A DNA stretch of 64,000 nt from Phytophthora colocasiae. Its lineage: Eukaryota; Oomycota; Peronosporomycetes; Peronosporales; Peronosporaceae. Shown in pieces: positions 34,207-43,831 of this stretch. Under the pieces are notes generated by a model. That model worked only from the letters and a program-made list of their open reading frames with translations, did not search any database and was not told the DNA's origin. Each line of letters begins with the position of its first letter. Position 1 is the stretch's first letter. The stretch is taken from assembly GCA_018806915.1 (NCBI GenBank), contig JAGKQI010000069.1, positions 868,001-932,000 on the forward strand, given 5' to 3'. A program made the translations under genes and the position numbers.

Positions 34207-36954
34207 ATGTTCGATCCGCCTCCCTCGCCCCCTTTGACGCCGAGAACGCCTTCGAGCGAGCACTCGATCCGATCCGTCCGATCCACCACCTCACGCTTCT
34301 CAACCCCCGGGGTAAACCCTGAGCTGGTCACCTTGCAAGCGAGGCTGGCCCATAGCCAACGGATGCGCGAGACCTTGAGTCGCGATCGGGACCACCTGGA
34401 CGACAATTGCCCGCCGGTTGCGATCCGACATGGAGGATATGGAGCGCTTCCGGGACGACCAGGCGGAGGAGATCCTGCGGCTGAACGCCGAAATCGCTCG
34501 CCTGCGGTCGGGAACCGGGGACGTTGTCAGTGGGGACGCGGTCTCCGCCTTGCAGGATCAGCGGGCTCAGCACGACGCCGAACGGCGGGAGTCCGAGCAG
34601 CAAATGGCCCGGATCCAGGCGCAGCTAGACTCCGCGCTCGAGGATCTCGACTTCCGGTTGGCCGAACTTCGCGTAGCAGGGGAGACAGAGATCGAACTCC
34701 GGGATGAGCTTCAGGATCGTGAACGGGAACTTGCCGCCGTGCGCCATGACTTGACCCTCACTCAGCGTAGCCTCGACCGCTGGCAGAGGAACGATTCCTT
34801 CCCAGGCCCACCAGCGACCATGGCCACGTCTGCTGACCTGGCTCGCCCTTCAGCAGAGGAAGCTCGATTGAGGTTGGAGTTAACGCGGACTCAAGCGGAA
34901 TTGCTCACGTCTCGAGCCGAGGTCGCGTACCGGAACGCGAGGCAGAGGGCCACCAGGCAGAGCTGGCCCGGGCACACCTCGCCCTGGAGGATGTGCCTGC
35001 ACCGGATTCTCGCGCTCCTCCCTCGGGCGCGACTGCCGACGCCGCCGCCATCTTCAATCTGGAGCAAGATCTGGCGGACGCTCTGGGAAATCTGGAAATA
35101 ATTCAGCACGACCGAGACCAGCTCTCCGTCCAGCATCGTGCCGCAGTGGTCGAGCGGGATCAGGCCGTCGCAGACCTGGACCAGGCCCGCCTCTACCGGG
35201 ATCAGGCGATGCAAGATCTCAGTCGAGTCACGGCGGATCGTGACCGAATCCGAGTCGACCTGGACGACGCCACCCAAGATCGTTTATCAGTCCTCGCGGA
35301 CCTTGACGTGGCCCGTTCCGCCCGGGATGCGGCGACACAGGAACTCGACCAACTCCGGCAGCAGAACACAGAGCTCCAACAGGCTCACCAGGAGCTGGAC
35401 GCCGATTATGCCGAAGCCGAACAACAGCAGCATCATGCCGAGGATTCCTCTGCTCGGTTGTCTTCGTGGATCGCGGATCGACGGGCGGCTCGTGCCACCA
35501 AACGATCTCGAAGCGCCTCCGCTTCCCCGGCCGTTCCTCCTTCTTCACGCAAGCGTCCAGCTCGGAGCTCTTCAGCCCCCCGTGATCTAAGACCTGCGGC
35601 TACCGAAGCCCCTGGATCAACCCAGCCTGCCCTACCAACGGTGGCTCCGGCAGGATCAACGGCAAGCCCGCTGGATCTGTTGGCAGATCAAGCTTCTGGG
35701 CAGGCCGGAGGGGAGGAAACCGACACTCCAGCGCCTGATCCGACCCCGGCGCCGACTGATCAGCCTGGATCGCTCCCCGCCGATGGTGATTCGCAAGACG
35801 AGGAAGAGGAAGACTCCGACTACGATCCCGAGCACCCATTCTCATCGCCGTCCGAAGAGGACGAGAGTCCAGAACCCAGCAATGGGACTAGTCCTGAGGC
35901 TGAATCGGACCATTCCAATGAAGCGGGGGACTCCGAGGAGGACGATATTCTACGTATGAGTCGGCAACGATCTATCTCGACGCACCGGCGCGAGTCTGGT
36001 CAGGTTCCGAGAGGCAGATCTTCTGGCGCTCGTGGATCGGGGTCTCCGGACGGCTCAAGCCCATCTCCGGATGGATCAGGCCCACCGTCTCCCGGATCAC
36101 CTCCGGGTTCCCCGTCACCGCCGCCACCTCCTCTCGGCGGTTCTCCGCCCCTCGGGCTCCGACCACCCCTGTTCCCGGTCGCCTCTTTCATCCCAGGGTA
36201 CGATCGGCAGCGTACCTTCGCGGCCGCGGACATCGAACCGTGGGATCCGCAGGTGATCGGGCAGTATTCGATCGTGGGCCTGATCGCCAGCTCCTTGGGC
36301 AAACGGTTGCTGATCCCTTCGGGTTGGCTGTTTCCTTCTCGGGTGCAGGCTGGACTCGCGCCGACCTCCGGCACCGGCTATCTCAACGAGTTGATCACGG
36401 GCGTGAACGTACTCGATCTGCTGGCTCGGGAGCCGTGGAACGACTTCGCGAACCCGGGTCCCCTCACGTTCGACCTCGATTTGCACGAGAGGGAGGGAAC
36501 ACCCCTCGCGGCCGTGGCCGCCACCTATCGCGTCCTGGAGGAACGGCACCGTCAGGCATTTTGGGGGGCCACCCATAACTTCGAGATCACCTCTGGCATG
36601 CAAGATGCGGATCTCGAACTGCAGCGATATTACGTCGCTCGCAAGGCTAGGCGGAGTCGGGCTGGGTCTGCTTGGCGCCAATTCCTCGCCTCCTTCCCTG
36701 CCATAATGCGCGACCAGTGGTTAGATCTCGACATCCTGTTGGATCCGTTCTTCCTTCACCTCCCCATTCCGGCCGTGGATGTGGTTCGTTGGTATCCCGG
36801 CGTGGTCTCTCGGCGTGCCAACCTGGCGGATCCCAACGCGAACGTCCCAGAGCCGGCGAACCTGATCGAGGCTCTGGAGGAGTGTGACGAGGCGGATCCA
36901 TGGCGTAACCAGTATCGGCAGGACCCGGTCAACCATCCCGCGGGAAATAATTAA
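34207..36954 (+). CDS. Antisense accessory ORF of element D (coiled coil plus conserved C-terminal domain)
   Basis: This frame is opposite to pol, 104 bp inside the 3' LTR. It runs from MFDPPPSPPLTPRTPSS through a Ser/Arg-rich start, a long coiled coil (about 34420-35460; repeats such as DRDQ, VVERDQAVADLDQAR), a basic RS-type stretch (KRSRSASASP), an acidic Pro-rich linker, a second RS/SP-rich segment and a conserved C-terminal region of about 230 residues (SFIPGY, PWDPQVIGQYSIVGL, KRLLIPSGWLFPSR, LITGVNVLDL, QAFWGATHNFEI, RWYPGVV). The last 653 codons are continuous. One-base frame changes near 34415 and 34985 interrupt the N-terminal half. The C-terminus is replaced by an insertion at 36942. 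Conservation with A and B at the protein level suggests a real gene. It has no known function. Confidence 0.8.
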
Positions 36955-37743
36955 AAGCTGTTGCGTAGGCACTACATACCTGTTGCTCTAGTCTCAAATA
37001 CTAATGACCTGTTACAACCACTACGATCCTGTTAGTCGACAACAGGATTGCAGCCTAGAGCCTGTTACTCGGATCCGCTCTAATCTCAAGTACTAATGAT
37101 CTGTTACACGTACTACGTTCCTGTTAGTCGCTAATGCGCACGAGGTACTGCTAGGATTACAGATAAAACCTTACTTCGAAGAGGTTGCTGAGACTGTTTC
37201 TGCATAGCAGTTGTAAAACGGCTTGGAGGTCAGTGCTAACATCGGTCTCTCTTTTAGGCAAAACTCCTCATAAAACAATCAGCCCAGTGCAATGGGCATT
37301 GCTGCGGGGACAACATACAGCTCAGACAGCTCATATGCTCCCGATAACGACGATTCTGATGCATTCAACTCGGAGATCTCTGAGATGGATTTCGAGTTCG
37401 ATGTCCCCTCCATCTAATAACGTCCATAACGAGGACAAAATATAGAGGGGCGAGATTTCGTTCTTGTTGGAGTACTGTATACGTTCACGACAGCTCGCAA
37501 CAACATGTATGAACGTGACGAACACATCCACGAAACGCGCTACCAGACACCTCGGCTTCTCGTGTTTGTTTGCCGGAGTCACAGAAATTTTCAGCATCAC
37601 TACGAATTACTGTTGGAAAATCGGTGTAAAAATAGTGCGAAAAATGTTTTAAACAGATAAACAGTAGTTATGACAGGCGATAAGGGAGTAATAATGCTAC
37701 GACAGCAAAGTAGTGCAATAATAACAGATTTTAAATAGCAGCC
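36942..37743. mobile_element. 802-bp DNA-transposon-like insertion in the antisense ORF of element D
   Basis: Copy B lacks this segment at the homologous site. It is flanked by a 9-bp direct repeat, CCATCCCGC (36933-36941 and 37744-37752; 8 bp if the first C is excluded). The ends (GGGAAATAATTAAAAG and, inverted, GGCTGCTATTTAAAATC) are only weakly similar. Subterminal CTGTTA motifs recur in the left 200 bp and as TAACAG on the right. A short acidic open frame ending near 37417 may be a transposase tail. An 8-9 bp duplication fits a hAT or MULE-like element. It is non-autonomous as far as I can see. Confidence 0.65.
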
Positions 37744-38140
37744 CCATCCCGCTACCAGGATCCCCCGCCTTATCGGCAAGTTCAATCCTCCTCCCGCTGG
37801 GGCCGCTTCTCCGTAAGTCGTGCCAACCTCGATCACCTGCAGCAAAGCTCGGGGCTTCTCCCCGAGTTCGGATTCGGAACCCCATCTAGGGCCGTTTTGC
37901 ATTCTTCCATCTCCATTCGTAACTTTCATAATCTCCATTCGTGATTCTCGCAATCTATCATTTTGGGAACGTGATCCCCTCTCATCTCCATCTCGGCATT
38001 CCGGATCACCATTTCCCAACGTCAAATTCCCTGCTCACATGCATATACACAAATATAAACTCTCGCTCTGATCTGGATTCTCCTCCACATCAGCTCCCTC
38101 GATCACGGCGAGGCAACCCTGTTACCTCGCCTGACCCCTC
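37744..38140. other. Spacer between the antisense ORF and pol of element D
   Basis: It holds the original end of the antisense ORF (to about 37815), then noncoding sequence with the AT-rich GTATATGCATGTGAGCAGGG word in the complement. Pol and the antisense ORF converge here. Confidence 0.6.
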
Positions 38141-41100
38141 TTACACTTCTTCGTGCGACTGCATCACGCCAAACCGATTCCGGTTAGCATGATCACGTAG
38201 GAACGCGCTCAACATGGCTCCACAGTTAAGATCAGCTTCGTCGACCCAAGTCGGCTCATCGTAACCAACCCAGTGCACCAGGAATTCACGATAGATCCTG
38301 CCGTAGCGAGTTCGTTTCCCACTTCGCATGTCCGAGATCCGTTCGACCTCGTACTCATCGGCACCCAGATCTGGGACCCAACTGTCCTCCGGAAGGAGGG
38401 TCTCATCGAAATCGAGCCGATCTGCTTCATCCACCGTCAACTCGATCCGCGGTCGATCCGGAAAATCCCGTACAAGCTTTAGCTTGGAAACGTGGACCAC
38501 TGGGAAGATATGGTAATCAGATCCGGCGATCTCCAGCTTGATCGTGAATTCATTGATCTTCTCTGCGACACGGAACGGGCCGTGCCAAAGGTGGGCGAGT
38601 TTACGCGCATATCCTTCTTTCACACGATCTAGATACAGCCAGACTCGTGATCCAGCTTCGATTTGATGTGGATCGACATCCTCATTGTGCCGATCGGCCC
38701 GGTCCGCGATCGCTTCTCGTAACTTAGCGTTGACCTGTTCTCGTGACTGCTGGTAGTATCTCTGAACCCGATATCTCCATCGTCTTGGATCGCGATCGTG
38801 GCGTCTGGTCGACCCAATCGGAATCGTTGCTTCCAACGTCGATCTCGGATCCCACCCGTGTACCAAATAGTGAGGGGTATCTCCCCGAACCCGATCGTGA
38901 GCCGTGTTTATAGCGAACGTCAGTCTCTCCGCATATTCATCCCAGTCCTTCTGATCGAGATCTTGAACGTACATCTTGATCGCCCTAGTCGCCGTTTGCA
39001 CCATCCGTTCTGCAGTCCCATTGGCTTGCGGCCGGTAGGCCATCGTCGCCCGTTGTCGCTGCCCCAGGATCTTATTGAACGATTTGAAGAAGTCGGACAT
39101 GAAACCCGGTTCTCGATCGTGCCTGATCATCTCGCTAGCACCAAATCTGCGGAACACGCATTCTTCATAGGATTCGGCGACAGTCTGGGCTGATCGGGAG
39201 GAGCTGGCCTTCGCGATCACATATCCAGTGAACAGATCTACCCAGATCAGTAGTTCGGTGTTGCCTTTGTTAGATCTGGGTAGGGAGGGTATGTGATCCA
39301 TTGCTATGATCTGGAATGGGTATGTCGCTTGCAGATTCCCCGGCGACTCGCCCCGGATCGTGGGCCTCCCTTTTCCGGTCTCACAGTCTACACACTCGCC
39401 TACGTATCGTTGAACACTCCGATATAATCCCCTCCAGTGGAAATGATCTCGGATCCGCTGATAAGTACGTCCGATCCCCTGATGTCCCCCTTCCAGAGTC
39501 GTATGGTAGTGGTGGAGGACATCCTGCTGTAGCGTTTCTGGAACTACGAGTCTCATCAGGCGGTCGCGATCACCACTTGATCTCGGCCCTGGTGGGCAGT
39601 AAAACAGCAGATCCTGTTCATCTACCTCGTATTCGGCGGCGATCTTGGCGTAGGATCCAGATTCGGCTCGAGTAAGATCCGCGATCTGCCCAGCCAGGTA
39701 CTTCTTTAATCCTGCGATCCAGACCTCCTCGTTCTGGGCTCGCCTGATCCGATCAACCCGCATCTCCCGGATCAGTTCCTCTCGCAGGACAGCGGCACCA
39801 GGTCGCGCTCGGGCTGCACGCGTGGCTACTGCCGACACTTGCACAGTTCGATCTTCAACTCGAGGGATCAACACCTCATCCAGCCGATTCAGGGTGATCA
39901 GATCGCTCCGATCTGCCTCATCGTGGACCTCGATCCCGCTTCTTCGCTGCAGCGCGGCACTCGCCAAGCTATCTGCACTCCCATTCCAGTCTCTCTTCAC
40001 ATGGACAAGCTCATGATCTTCCCAATTCCGTAAGTGATCCAGCACCTTCTGTTTCAGTAACGTCAATCCTGGCGCCTTACAGTCGATCTCGCCCCGGACT
40101 TGTCGGATCACCAGGTTCGAATCGCCACAAACGACCAAACGGTGGCGTTCTAGCTGTGCGATCATGCTAAGACCTAGCAAGAGTCCACGGTATTCCGCTT
40201 CATTGACAGTAAGGCTTTCAGCATAATCCGATCTAGCCTTGATCACTTTCCACCCCGGTAAACTCCACACGATCGCGCTGAAGGCGCCTCCCCCTCGTTT
40301 CACGCGTGCCGATCCGTCGAAACTTATAACCCACAGCTCCTCATCTGGGTCTACGGTGGGGATCGGCATCTGGATCCGACGTTTTGGTTCCTTCCGTGGC
40401 GCGATCGCGATCAGGGCTTCGTCGATCTCCGATCTAGGCGTTATATTAGCTGCGATCACCCCCAGTATTTCATCCTCACCCTTCGTACACTTCGTGATCT
40501 CGAGCGTCCATGGGGATAGAAGTGCAGACCATTGTCCTAGACGTCCTTGGAGGCCGGCAGACTTGAACAGCCAGGCAAGCGTCGAGTGTCGGGTTAGGAC
40601 CTTGATCCGACGTCCCACCAACAAGGTGTAGTGTAGATCCAAGATCCGAAGTAGAGCCAAGACCTCCTTTTCGGTAACATTATAATTCAGCTCGTTAGTC
40701 TTCAAGGTTCGGCTGGCAAACGCGACCGGGTGGTAGATCTGGTCGTGTTCCTGCATCAGTGCGGCGGAAATCGCCCAGTCACTAGCATACACAACCACCA
40801 CGGGCAATTTCGCCATGTCGAAGTGACGGAGGATCGGGGTCGACGCGATCTTGGCTTTCAAGGCTGTGAACGCTCTATATGCTCTATCCCACCTCTCGCC
40901 GCCAGTTTGTTGGGCCAGATTGGCTTCGATCTCGCTTGAACAGGGGGAAGGCATCGCCCCCAAGTCGGGCTCCGGTGTACTATCCCCCTTATGAGTCGAG
41001 GTGTCTGGTGATCCATCCTGATTCGGCTTAAGTGCAACGAGATCCCGAGTGATCGGGTCCGTGCCATCCATGATCTTTCGTAGATCTGGTCGCTTCTTCA

Positions 41101-43831
41101 GTTCTGCGAACTCCACCTCACGTAGTTCATATAGGACCGATGCGTAGTTCGCATAATCCTCGATGAACCGACTATAGCAATTCAAACTTCCGAGGAACGA
41201 TTGCATGGATCGGAGTGATCCGGGGAATGGTAGATCCGTCAGAGACTTCAGGTCTTTCGGGTTTGCCTCCAATCCATCGATCGACACTATGTGTCCGAGA
41301 TATTCCACCTTATCCATGCCCCAGAAGCTCTTTGCCACACTGATCGAGAGATTCCACTTATCACAGGCCTCCAATAGGCCTTCCACCCGATCGCACATTT
41401 GATCCCATGATCCAGCCGTGATCAAGATATCGTCGATGTATGATCTCCGACCTAGCACCGACGGGCGACCGGGATCTTCCGGGATCCCTGATTCGAACAC
41501 ATCCGCAGAGCCTTCCACATCTCCGGACTGGGAGATCTTCAGAAATCCATATAGGGCATTGTCCACAAGGCGTTGATAGATCTGGGGAGCGTTCTTCAGC
41601 CCGAACGGCATGCGATTCCACTCGAAAAGGCCGAATGGAGTGATGATAGCCGAGATCGCGCGAGCTCGATCGGTCATTGATACAACCCAGAATCCACTCG
41701 CCATGTCTAATGAACAATACCACAGAACCTTGTCAAGATCTTCTAACAGGTCATTGATCAGAGGCATTGGGTAGATCATCAGCCTTGTGAGACCGTTCAC
41801 CAGCCGATAATCGATACATAGTCGGATGTCTACGCCGTTCTTCTTGATGATCACCACGATCGGAGACGCCCATGGCGATGTCGATGGCCGAATGATCTTG
41901 GCAGCTAGGAGTCCTTTGATAAGATCCGATACTTTCTCGCGGAACTGTGGCACCACCTTTCGGACTCGTTGTGCAATCGGCTTTGCATCACCTACATCGA
42001 TATCACATATAACACCCTTGGCCGCTGGAGGAAGTGCGTTTCCTTTCCCGATCAGGAGATGTCGCTTCTTCCAAATAATCTGTCGAAGTTTCTCGATCTC
42101 CTCCGGGGTAGCCGATCCCGGATTCCCTACTTGCAGATCTTCAATCCTGACTTCTTCGGTGGTGGAGATCTGGATCTCTGGTACTACTGCGAGATTATCG
42201 GCTAGATCTTCGGCCGAAAAATCGCCGCTTTCGTGTAATTGGGTCTGATCGGCATTCTCGATCCGTTCAGGAGATGTCGGATTGGGTTCGTTCGTTGATG
42301 GATCAGGGAGTCTATCGTCCTTGGCCGTCAGGATCGGGGTGCTTTCAACCGTGGGGCCGGCGTCAGCGTCGGATACATGTCGGATCTCGATTTTGAAATC
42401 TGGTTTTTCTGTTTTTACCTCGATCTCTTCTTCGCATGTCCGATCTGTCCGATCTGGGGCCTGATCTGGCAAGCTCTCATTCGTCTCAGTCTCACCGCCC
42501 CCAGCTTCGCCACTCGGGGTCTTGTCGGAACTGATCGTAATCGGCGGGGTATCCATGGGATCCGGTTGGGGATCGATGAATGTGACCTTGACTTCGGCCG
42601 CATCGGTTGATGATCGAGGTTCCCATCTCTGTATTGGCGCAGGATCAGGATCGCTCTTGGTCGTCCTACCTCGGCGGAGTATGGATCGCGGCGTAACGTA
42701 GGTCGGCCGTTCGACTGACGGTAAGGGGATCTCTACGGATACCTGAGGTTCTGGCCTTGCGTCCACAGTCGCTTCTAGAGCTAGGTTCTGCCACTCCATG
42801 TAGCGCCGGGATCCGACCGACACAAACCCGGGGAATCGAGGCACTTTTTCCTGATCAAGTACCATTCCAACATGTAATCTGTGATCCAATCGTAAAATCT
42901 TCTCGCTCAAATTCGTGATCACTAAGTACCGAGTTCGGCCGGGTCCACTTACCACGGTGGGTACCCATTGGTCGCCTCTGGTCACCCACAATTTTTCTGT
43001 CGCCGATAATTTCACTCTCGATGCGATCTCTTCAGATCCCCCAACTGGGATATGTAGATCTTCCTCCAATTTTACCGATCTTACCTTCTCCCCGTATAAT
43101 CTCTTGCGACCACTAAGTGGGATCCCCACTTCATTAGGTAAGCACATCGATCCCTTCGCAAGATCCATCCGGACCCCAGCCGGGATCATGAAATCCATAC
43201 CCAGGATCGCATCTTGCCCGGATAGATCCCCGATCCAAATATCGAAAAAGTAGACCAGGTATCCTGCAAGCGTGATCTTGATCCTCGTTCTTCCCTCGGT
43301 GGTGTACACATTATCACCGATCCCAACACACTCCTGTCTCTGACTAGTGTCAAAGTGGCACCCAACCTTACGAGCAAAGGTGGTATCCAAGATGGATACC
43401 TCGGCGCCAGTGTCCAGGAGCAAGATCGCTCTTTCGTGATTGATCTTGCCTGAGATCTTGGCTTGGCGGAACCATTTTCTGGGTGCGTGGTATTTCCAAT
43501 ACCCCCTGGATTCTCCTTCCTTGAGATCCAAAGCCACTTCTGCACCAGATCGCGAGAACTCATCGATCCGGGGAAGACTCGCGATCTTAGCAGTATACGA
43601 ATGCAACTTACATGTATTACCGCGCAGATCCGAATTCTCCCTATCTTGATCTCTCGATTTCTTGTTCACATATGCATAGATGCAGTACTCAGAACGCTCG
43701 GCTCGTACCGGTTTCCAAACCGGCGAGCGTCCTAGTTTAACATCTTTTCCACCTTCTCGGGGAACAATCCGGCATGTCGGGTCGGGTCGTACCACTTGCG
43801 GATCTGGTTGTAGAATTCTTCCATAGGGCAT
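38141..43831 (-). CDS. Gypsy pol polyprotein of element D (1,896 aa, intact)
   Basis: This is a Ty3/Gypsy polyprotein that makes and integrates the element DNA. Seen in order: aspartic protease with LLLDTGAE (catalytic Asp about residue 140) and the LGMDFM flap region; reverse transcriptase about 630-930 with LCIDYRLVNG and the catalytic YIDD at about 798; retroviral-type RNase H about 1005-1130; a second, archaeal/plant-type RNase H about 1165-1300 (SFDGSARV, NEAEYRG, GDSNLVI, GSADSLA); integrase with an HHCC finger about 1440-1495 and DDE core about 1510-1610 (AMDHIPSLP, RHDREPGF, TAERMVQ); and a chromodomain about 1824-1872. It overlaps the gag end by 100 nt in another frame, which suggests frameshifted expression. 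Dual RNase H is known in the oomycete Gypsy groups called Chronos and Archon. The first ATG of the frame is given; the mature start depends on gag-pol processing. Confidence 0.95.
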   Translation of the reverse strand: MPYGRILQPDPQVVRPDPTCRIVPREGGKDVKLGRSPVWKPVRAERSEYCIYAYVNKKSRDQDRENSDLRGNTCKLHSYTAKIASLPRIDEFSRSGAEVALDLKEGESRGYWKYHAPRKWFRQAKISGKINHERAILLLDTGAEVSILDTTFARKVGCHFDTSQRQECVGIGDNVYTTEGRTRIKITLAGYLVYFFDIWIGDLSGQDAILGMDFMIPAGVRMDLAKGSMCLPNEVGIPLSGRKRLYGEKVRSVKLEEDLHIPVGGSEEIASRVKLSATEKLWVTRGDQWVPTVVSGPGRTRYLVITNLSEKILRLDHRLHVGMVLDQEKVPRFPGFVSVGSRRYMEWQNLALEATVDARPEPQVSVEIPLPSVERPTYVTPRSILRRGRTTKSDPDPAPIQRWEPRSSTDAAEVKVTFIDPQPDPMDTPPITISSDKTPSGEAGGGETETNESLPDQAPDRTDRTCEEEIEVKTEKPDFKIEIRHVSDADAGPTVESTPILTAKDDRLPDPSTNEPNPTSPERIENADQTQLHESGDFSAEDLADNLAVVPEIQISTTEEVRIEDLQVGNPGSATPEEIEKLRQIIWKKRHLLIGKGNALPPAAKGVICDIDVGDAKPIAQRVRKVVPQFREKVSDLIKGLLAAKIIRPSTSPWASPIVVIIKKNGVDIRLCIDYRLVNGLTRLMIYPMPLINDLLEDLDKVLWYCSLDMASGFWVVSMTDRARAISAIITPFGLFEWNRMPFGLKNAPQIYQRLVDNALYGFLKISQSGDVEGSADVFESGIPEDPGRPSVLGRRSYIDDILITAGSWDQMCDRVEGLLEACDKWNLSISVAKSFWGMDKVEYLGHIVSIDGLEANPKDLKSLTDLPFPGSLRSMQSFLGSLNCYSRFIEDYANYASVLYELREVEFAELKKRPDLRKIMDGTDPITRDLVALKPNQDGSPDTSTHKGDSTPEPDLGAMPSPCSSEIEANLAQQTGGERWDRAYRAFTALKAKIASTPILRHFDMAKLPVVVVYASDWAISAALMQEHDQIYHPVAFASRTLKTNELNYNVTEKEVLALLRILDLHYTLLVGRRIKVLTRHSTLAWLFKSAGLQGRLGQWSALLSPWTLEITKCTKGEDEILGVIAANITPRSEIDEALIAIAPRKEPKRRIQMPIPTVDPDEELWVISFDGSARVKRGGGAFSAIVWSLPGWKVIKARSDYAESLTVNEAEYRGLLLGLSMIAQLERHRLVVCGDSNLVIRQVRGEIDCKAPGLTLLKQKVLDHLRNWEDHELVHVKRDWNGSADSLASAALQRRSGIEVHDEADRSDLITLNRLDEVLIPRVEDRTVQVSAVATRAARARPGAAVLREELIREMRVDRIRRAQNEEVWIAGLKKYLAGQIADLTRAESGSYAKIAAEYEVDEQDLLFYCPPGPRSSGDRDRLMRLVVPETLQQDVLHHYHTTLEGGHQGIGRTYQRIRDHFHWRGLYRSVQRYVGECVDCETGKGRPTIRGESPGNLQATYPFQIIAMDHIPSLPRSNKGNTELLIWVDLFTGYVIAKASSSRSAQTVAESYEECVFRRFGASEMIRHDREPGFMSDFFKSFNKILGQRQRATMAYRPQANGTAERMVQTATRAIKMYVQDLDQKDWDEYAERLTFAINTAHDRVRGDTPHYLVHGWDPRSTLEATIPIGSTRRHDRDPRRWRYRVQRYYQQSREQVNAKLREAIADRADRHNEDVDPHQIEAGSRVWLYLDRVKEGYARKLAHLWHGPFRVAEKINEFTIKLEIAGSDYHIFPVVHVSKLKLVRDFPDRPRIELTVDEADRLDFDETLLPEDSWVPDLGADEYEVERISDMRSGKRTRYGRIYREFLVHWVGYDEPTWVDEADLNCGAMLSAFLRDHANRNRFGVMQSHEEV

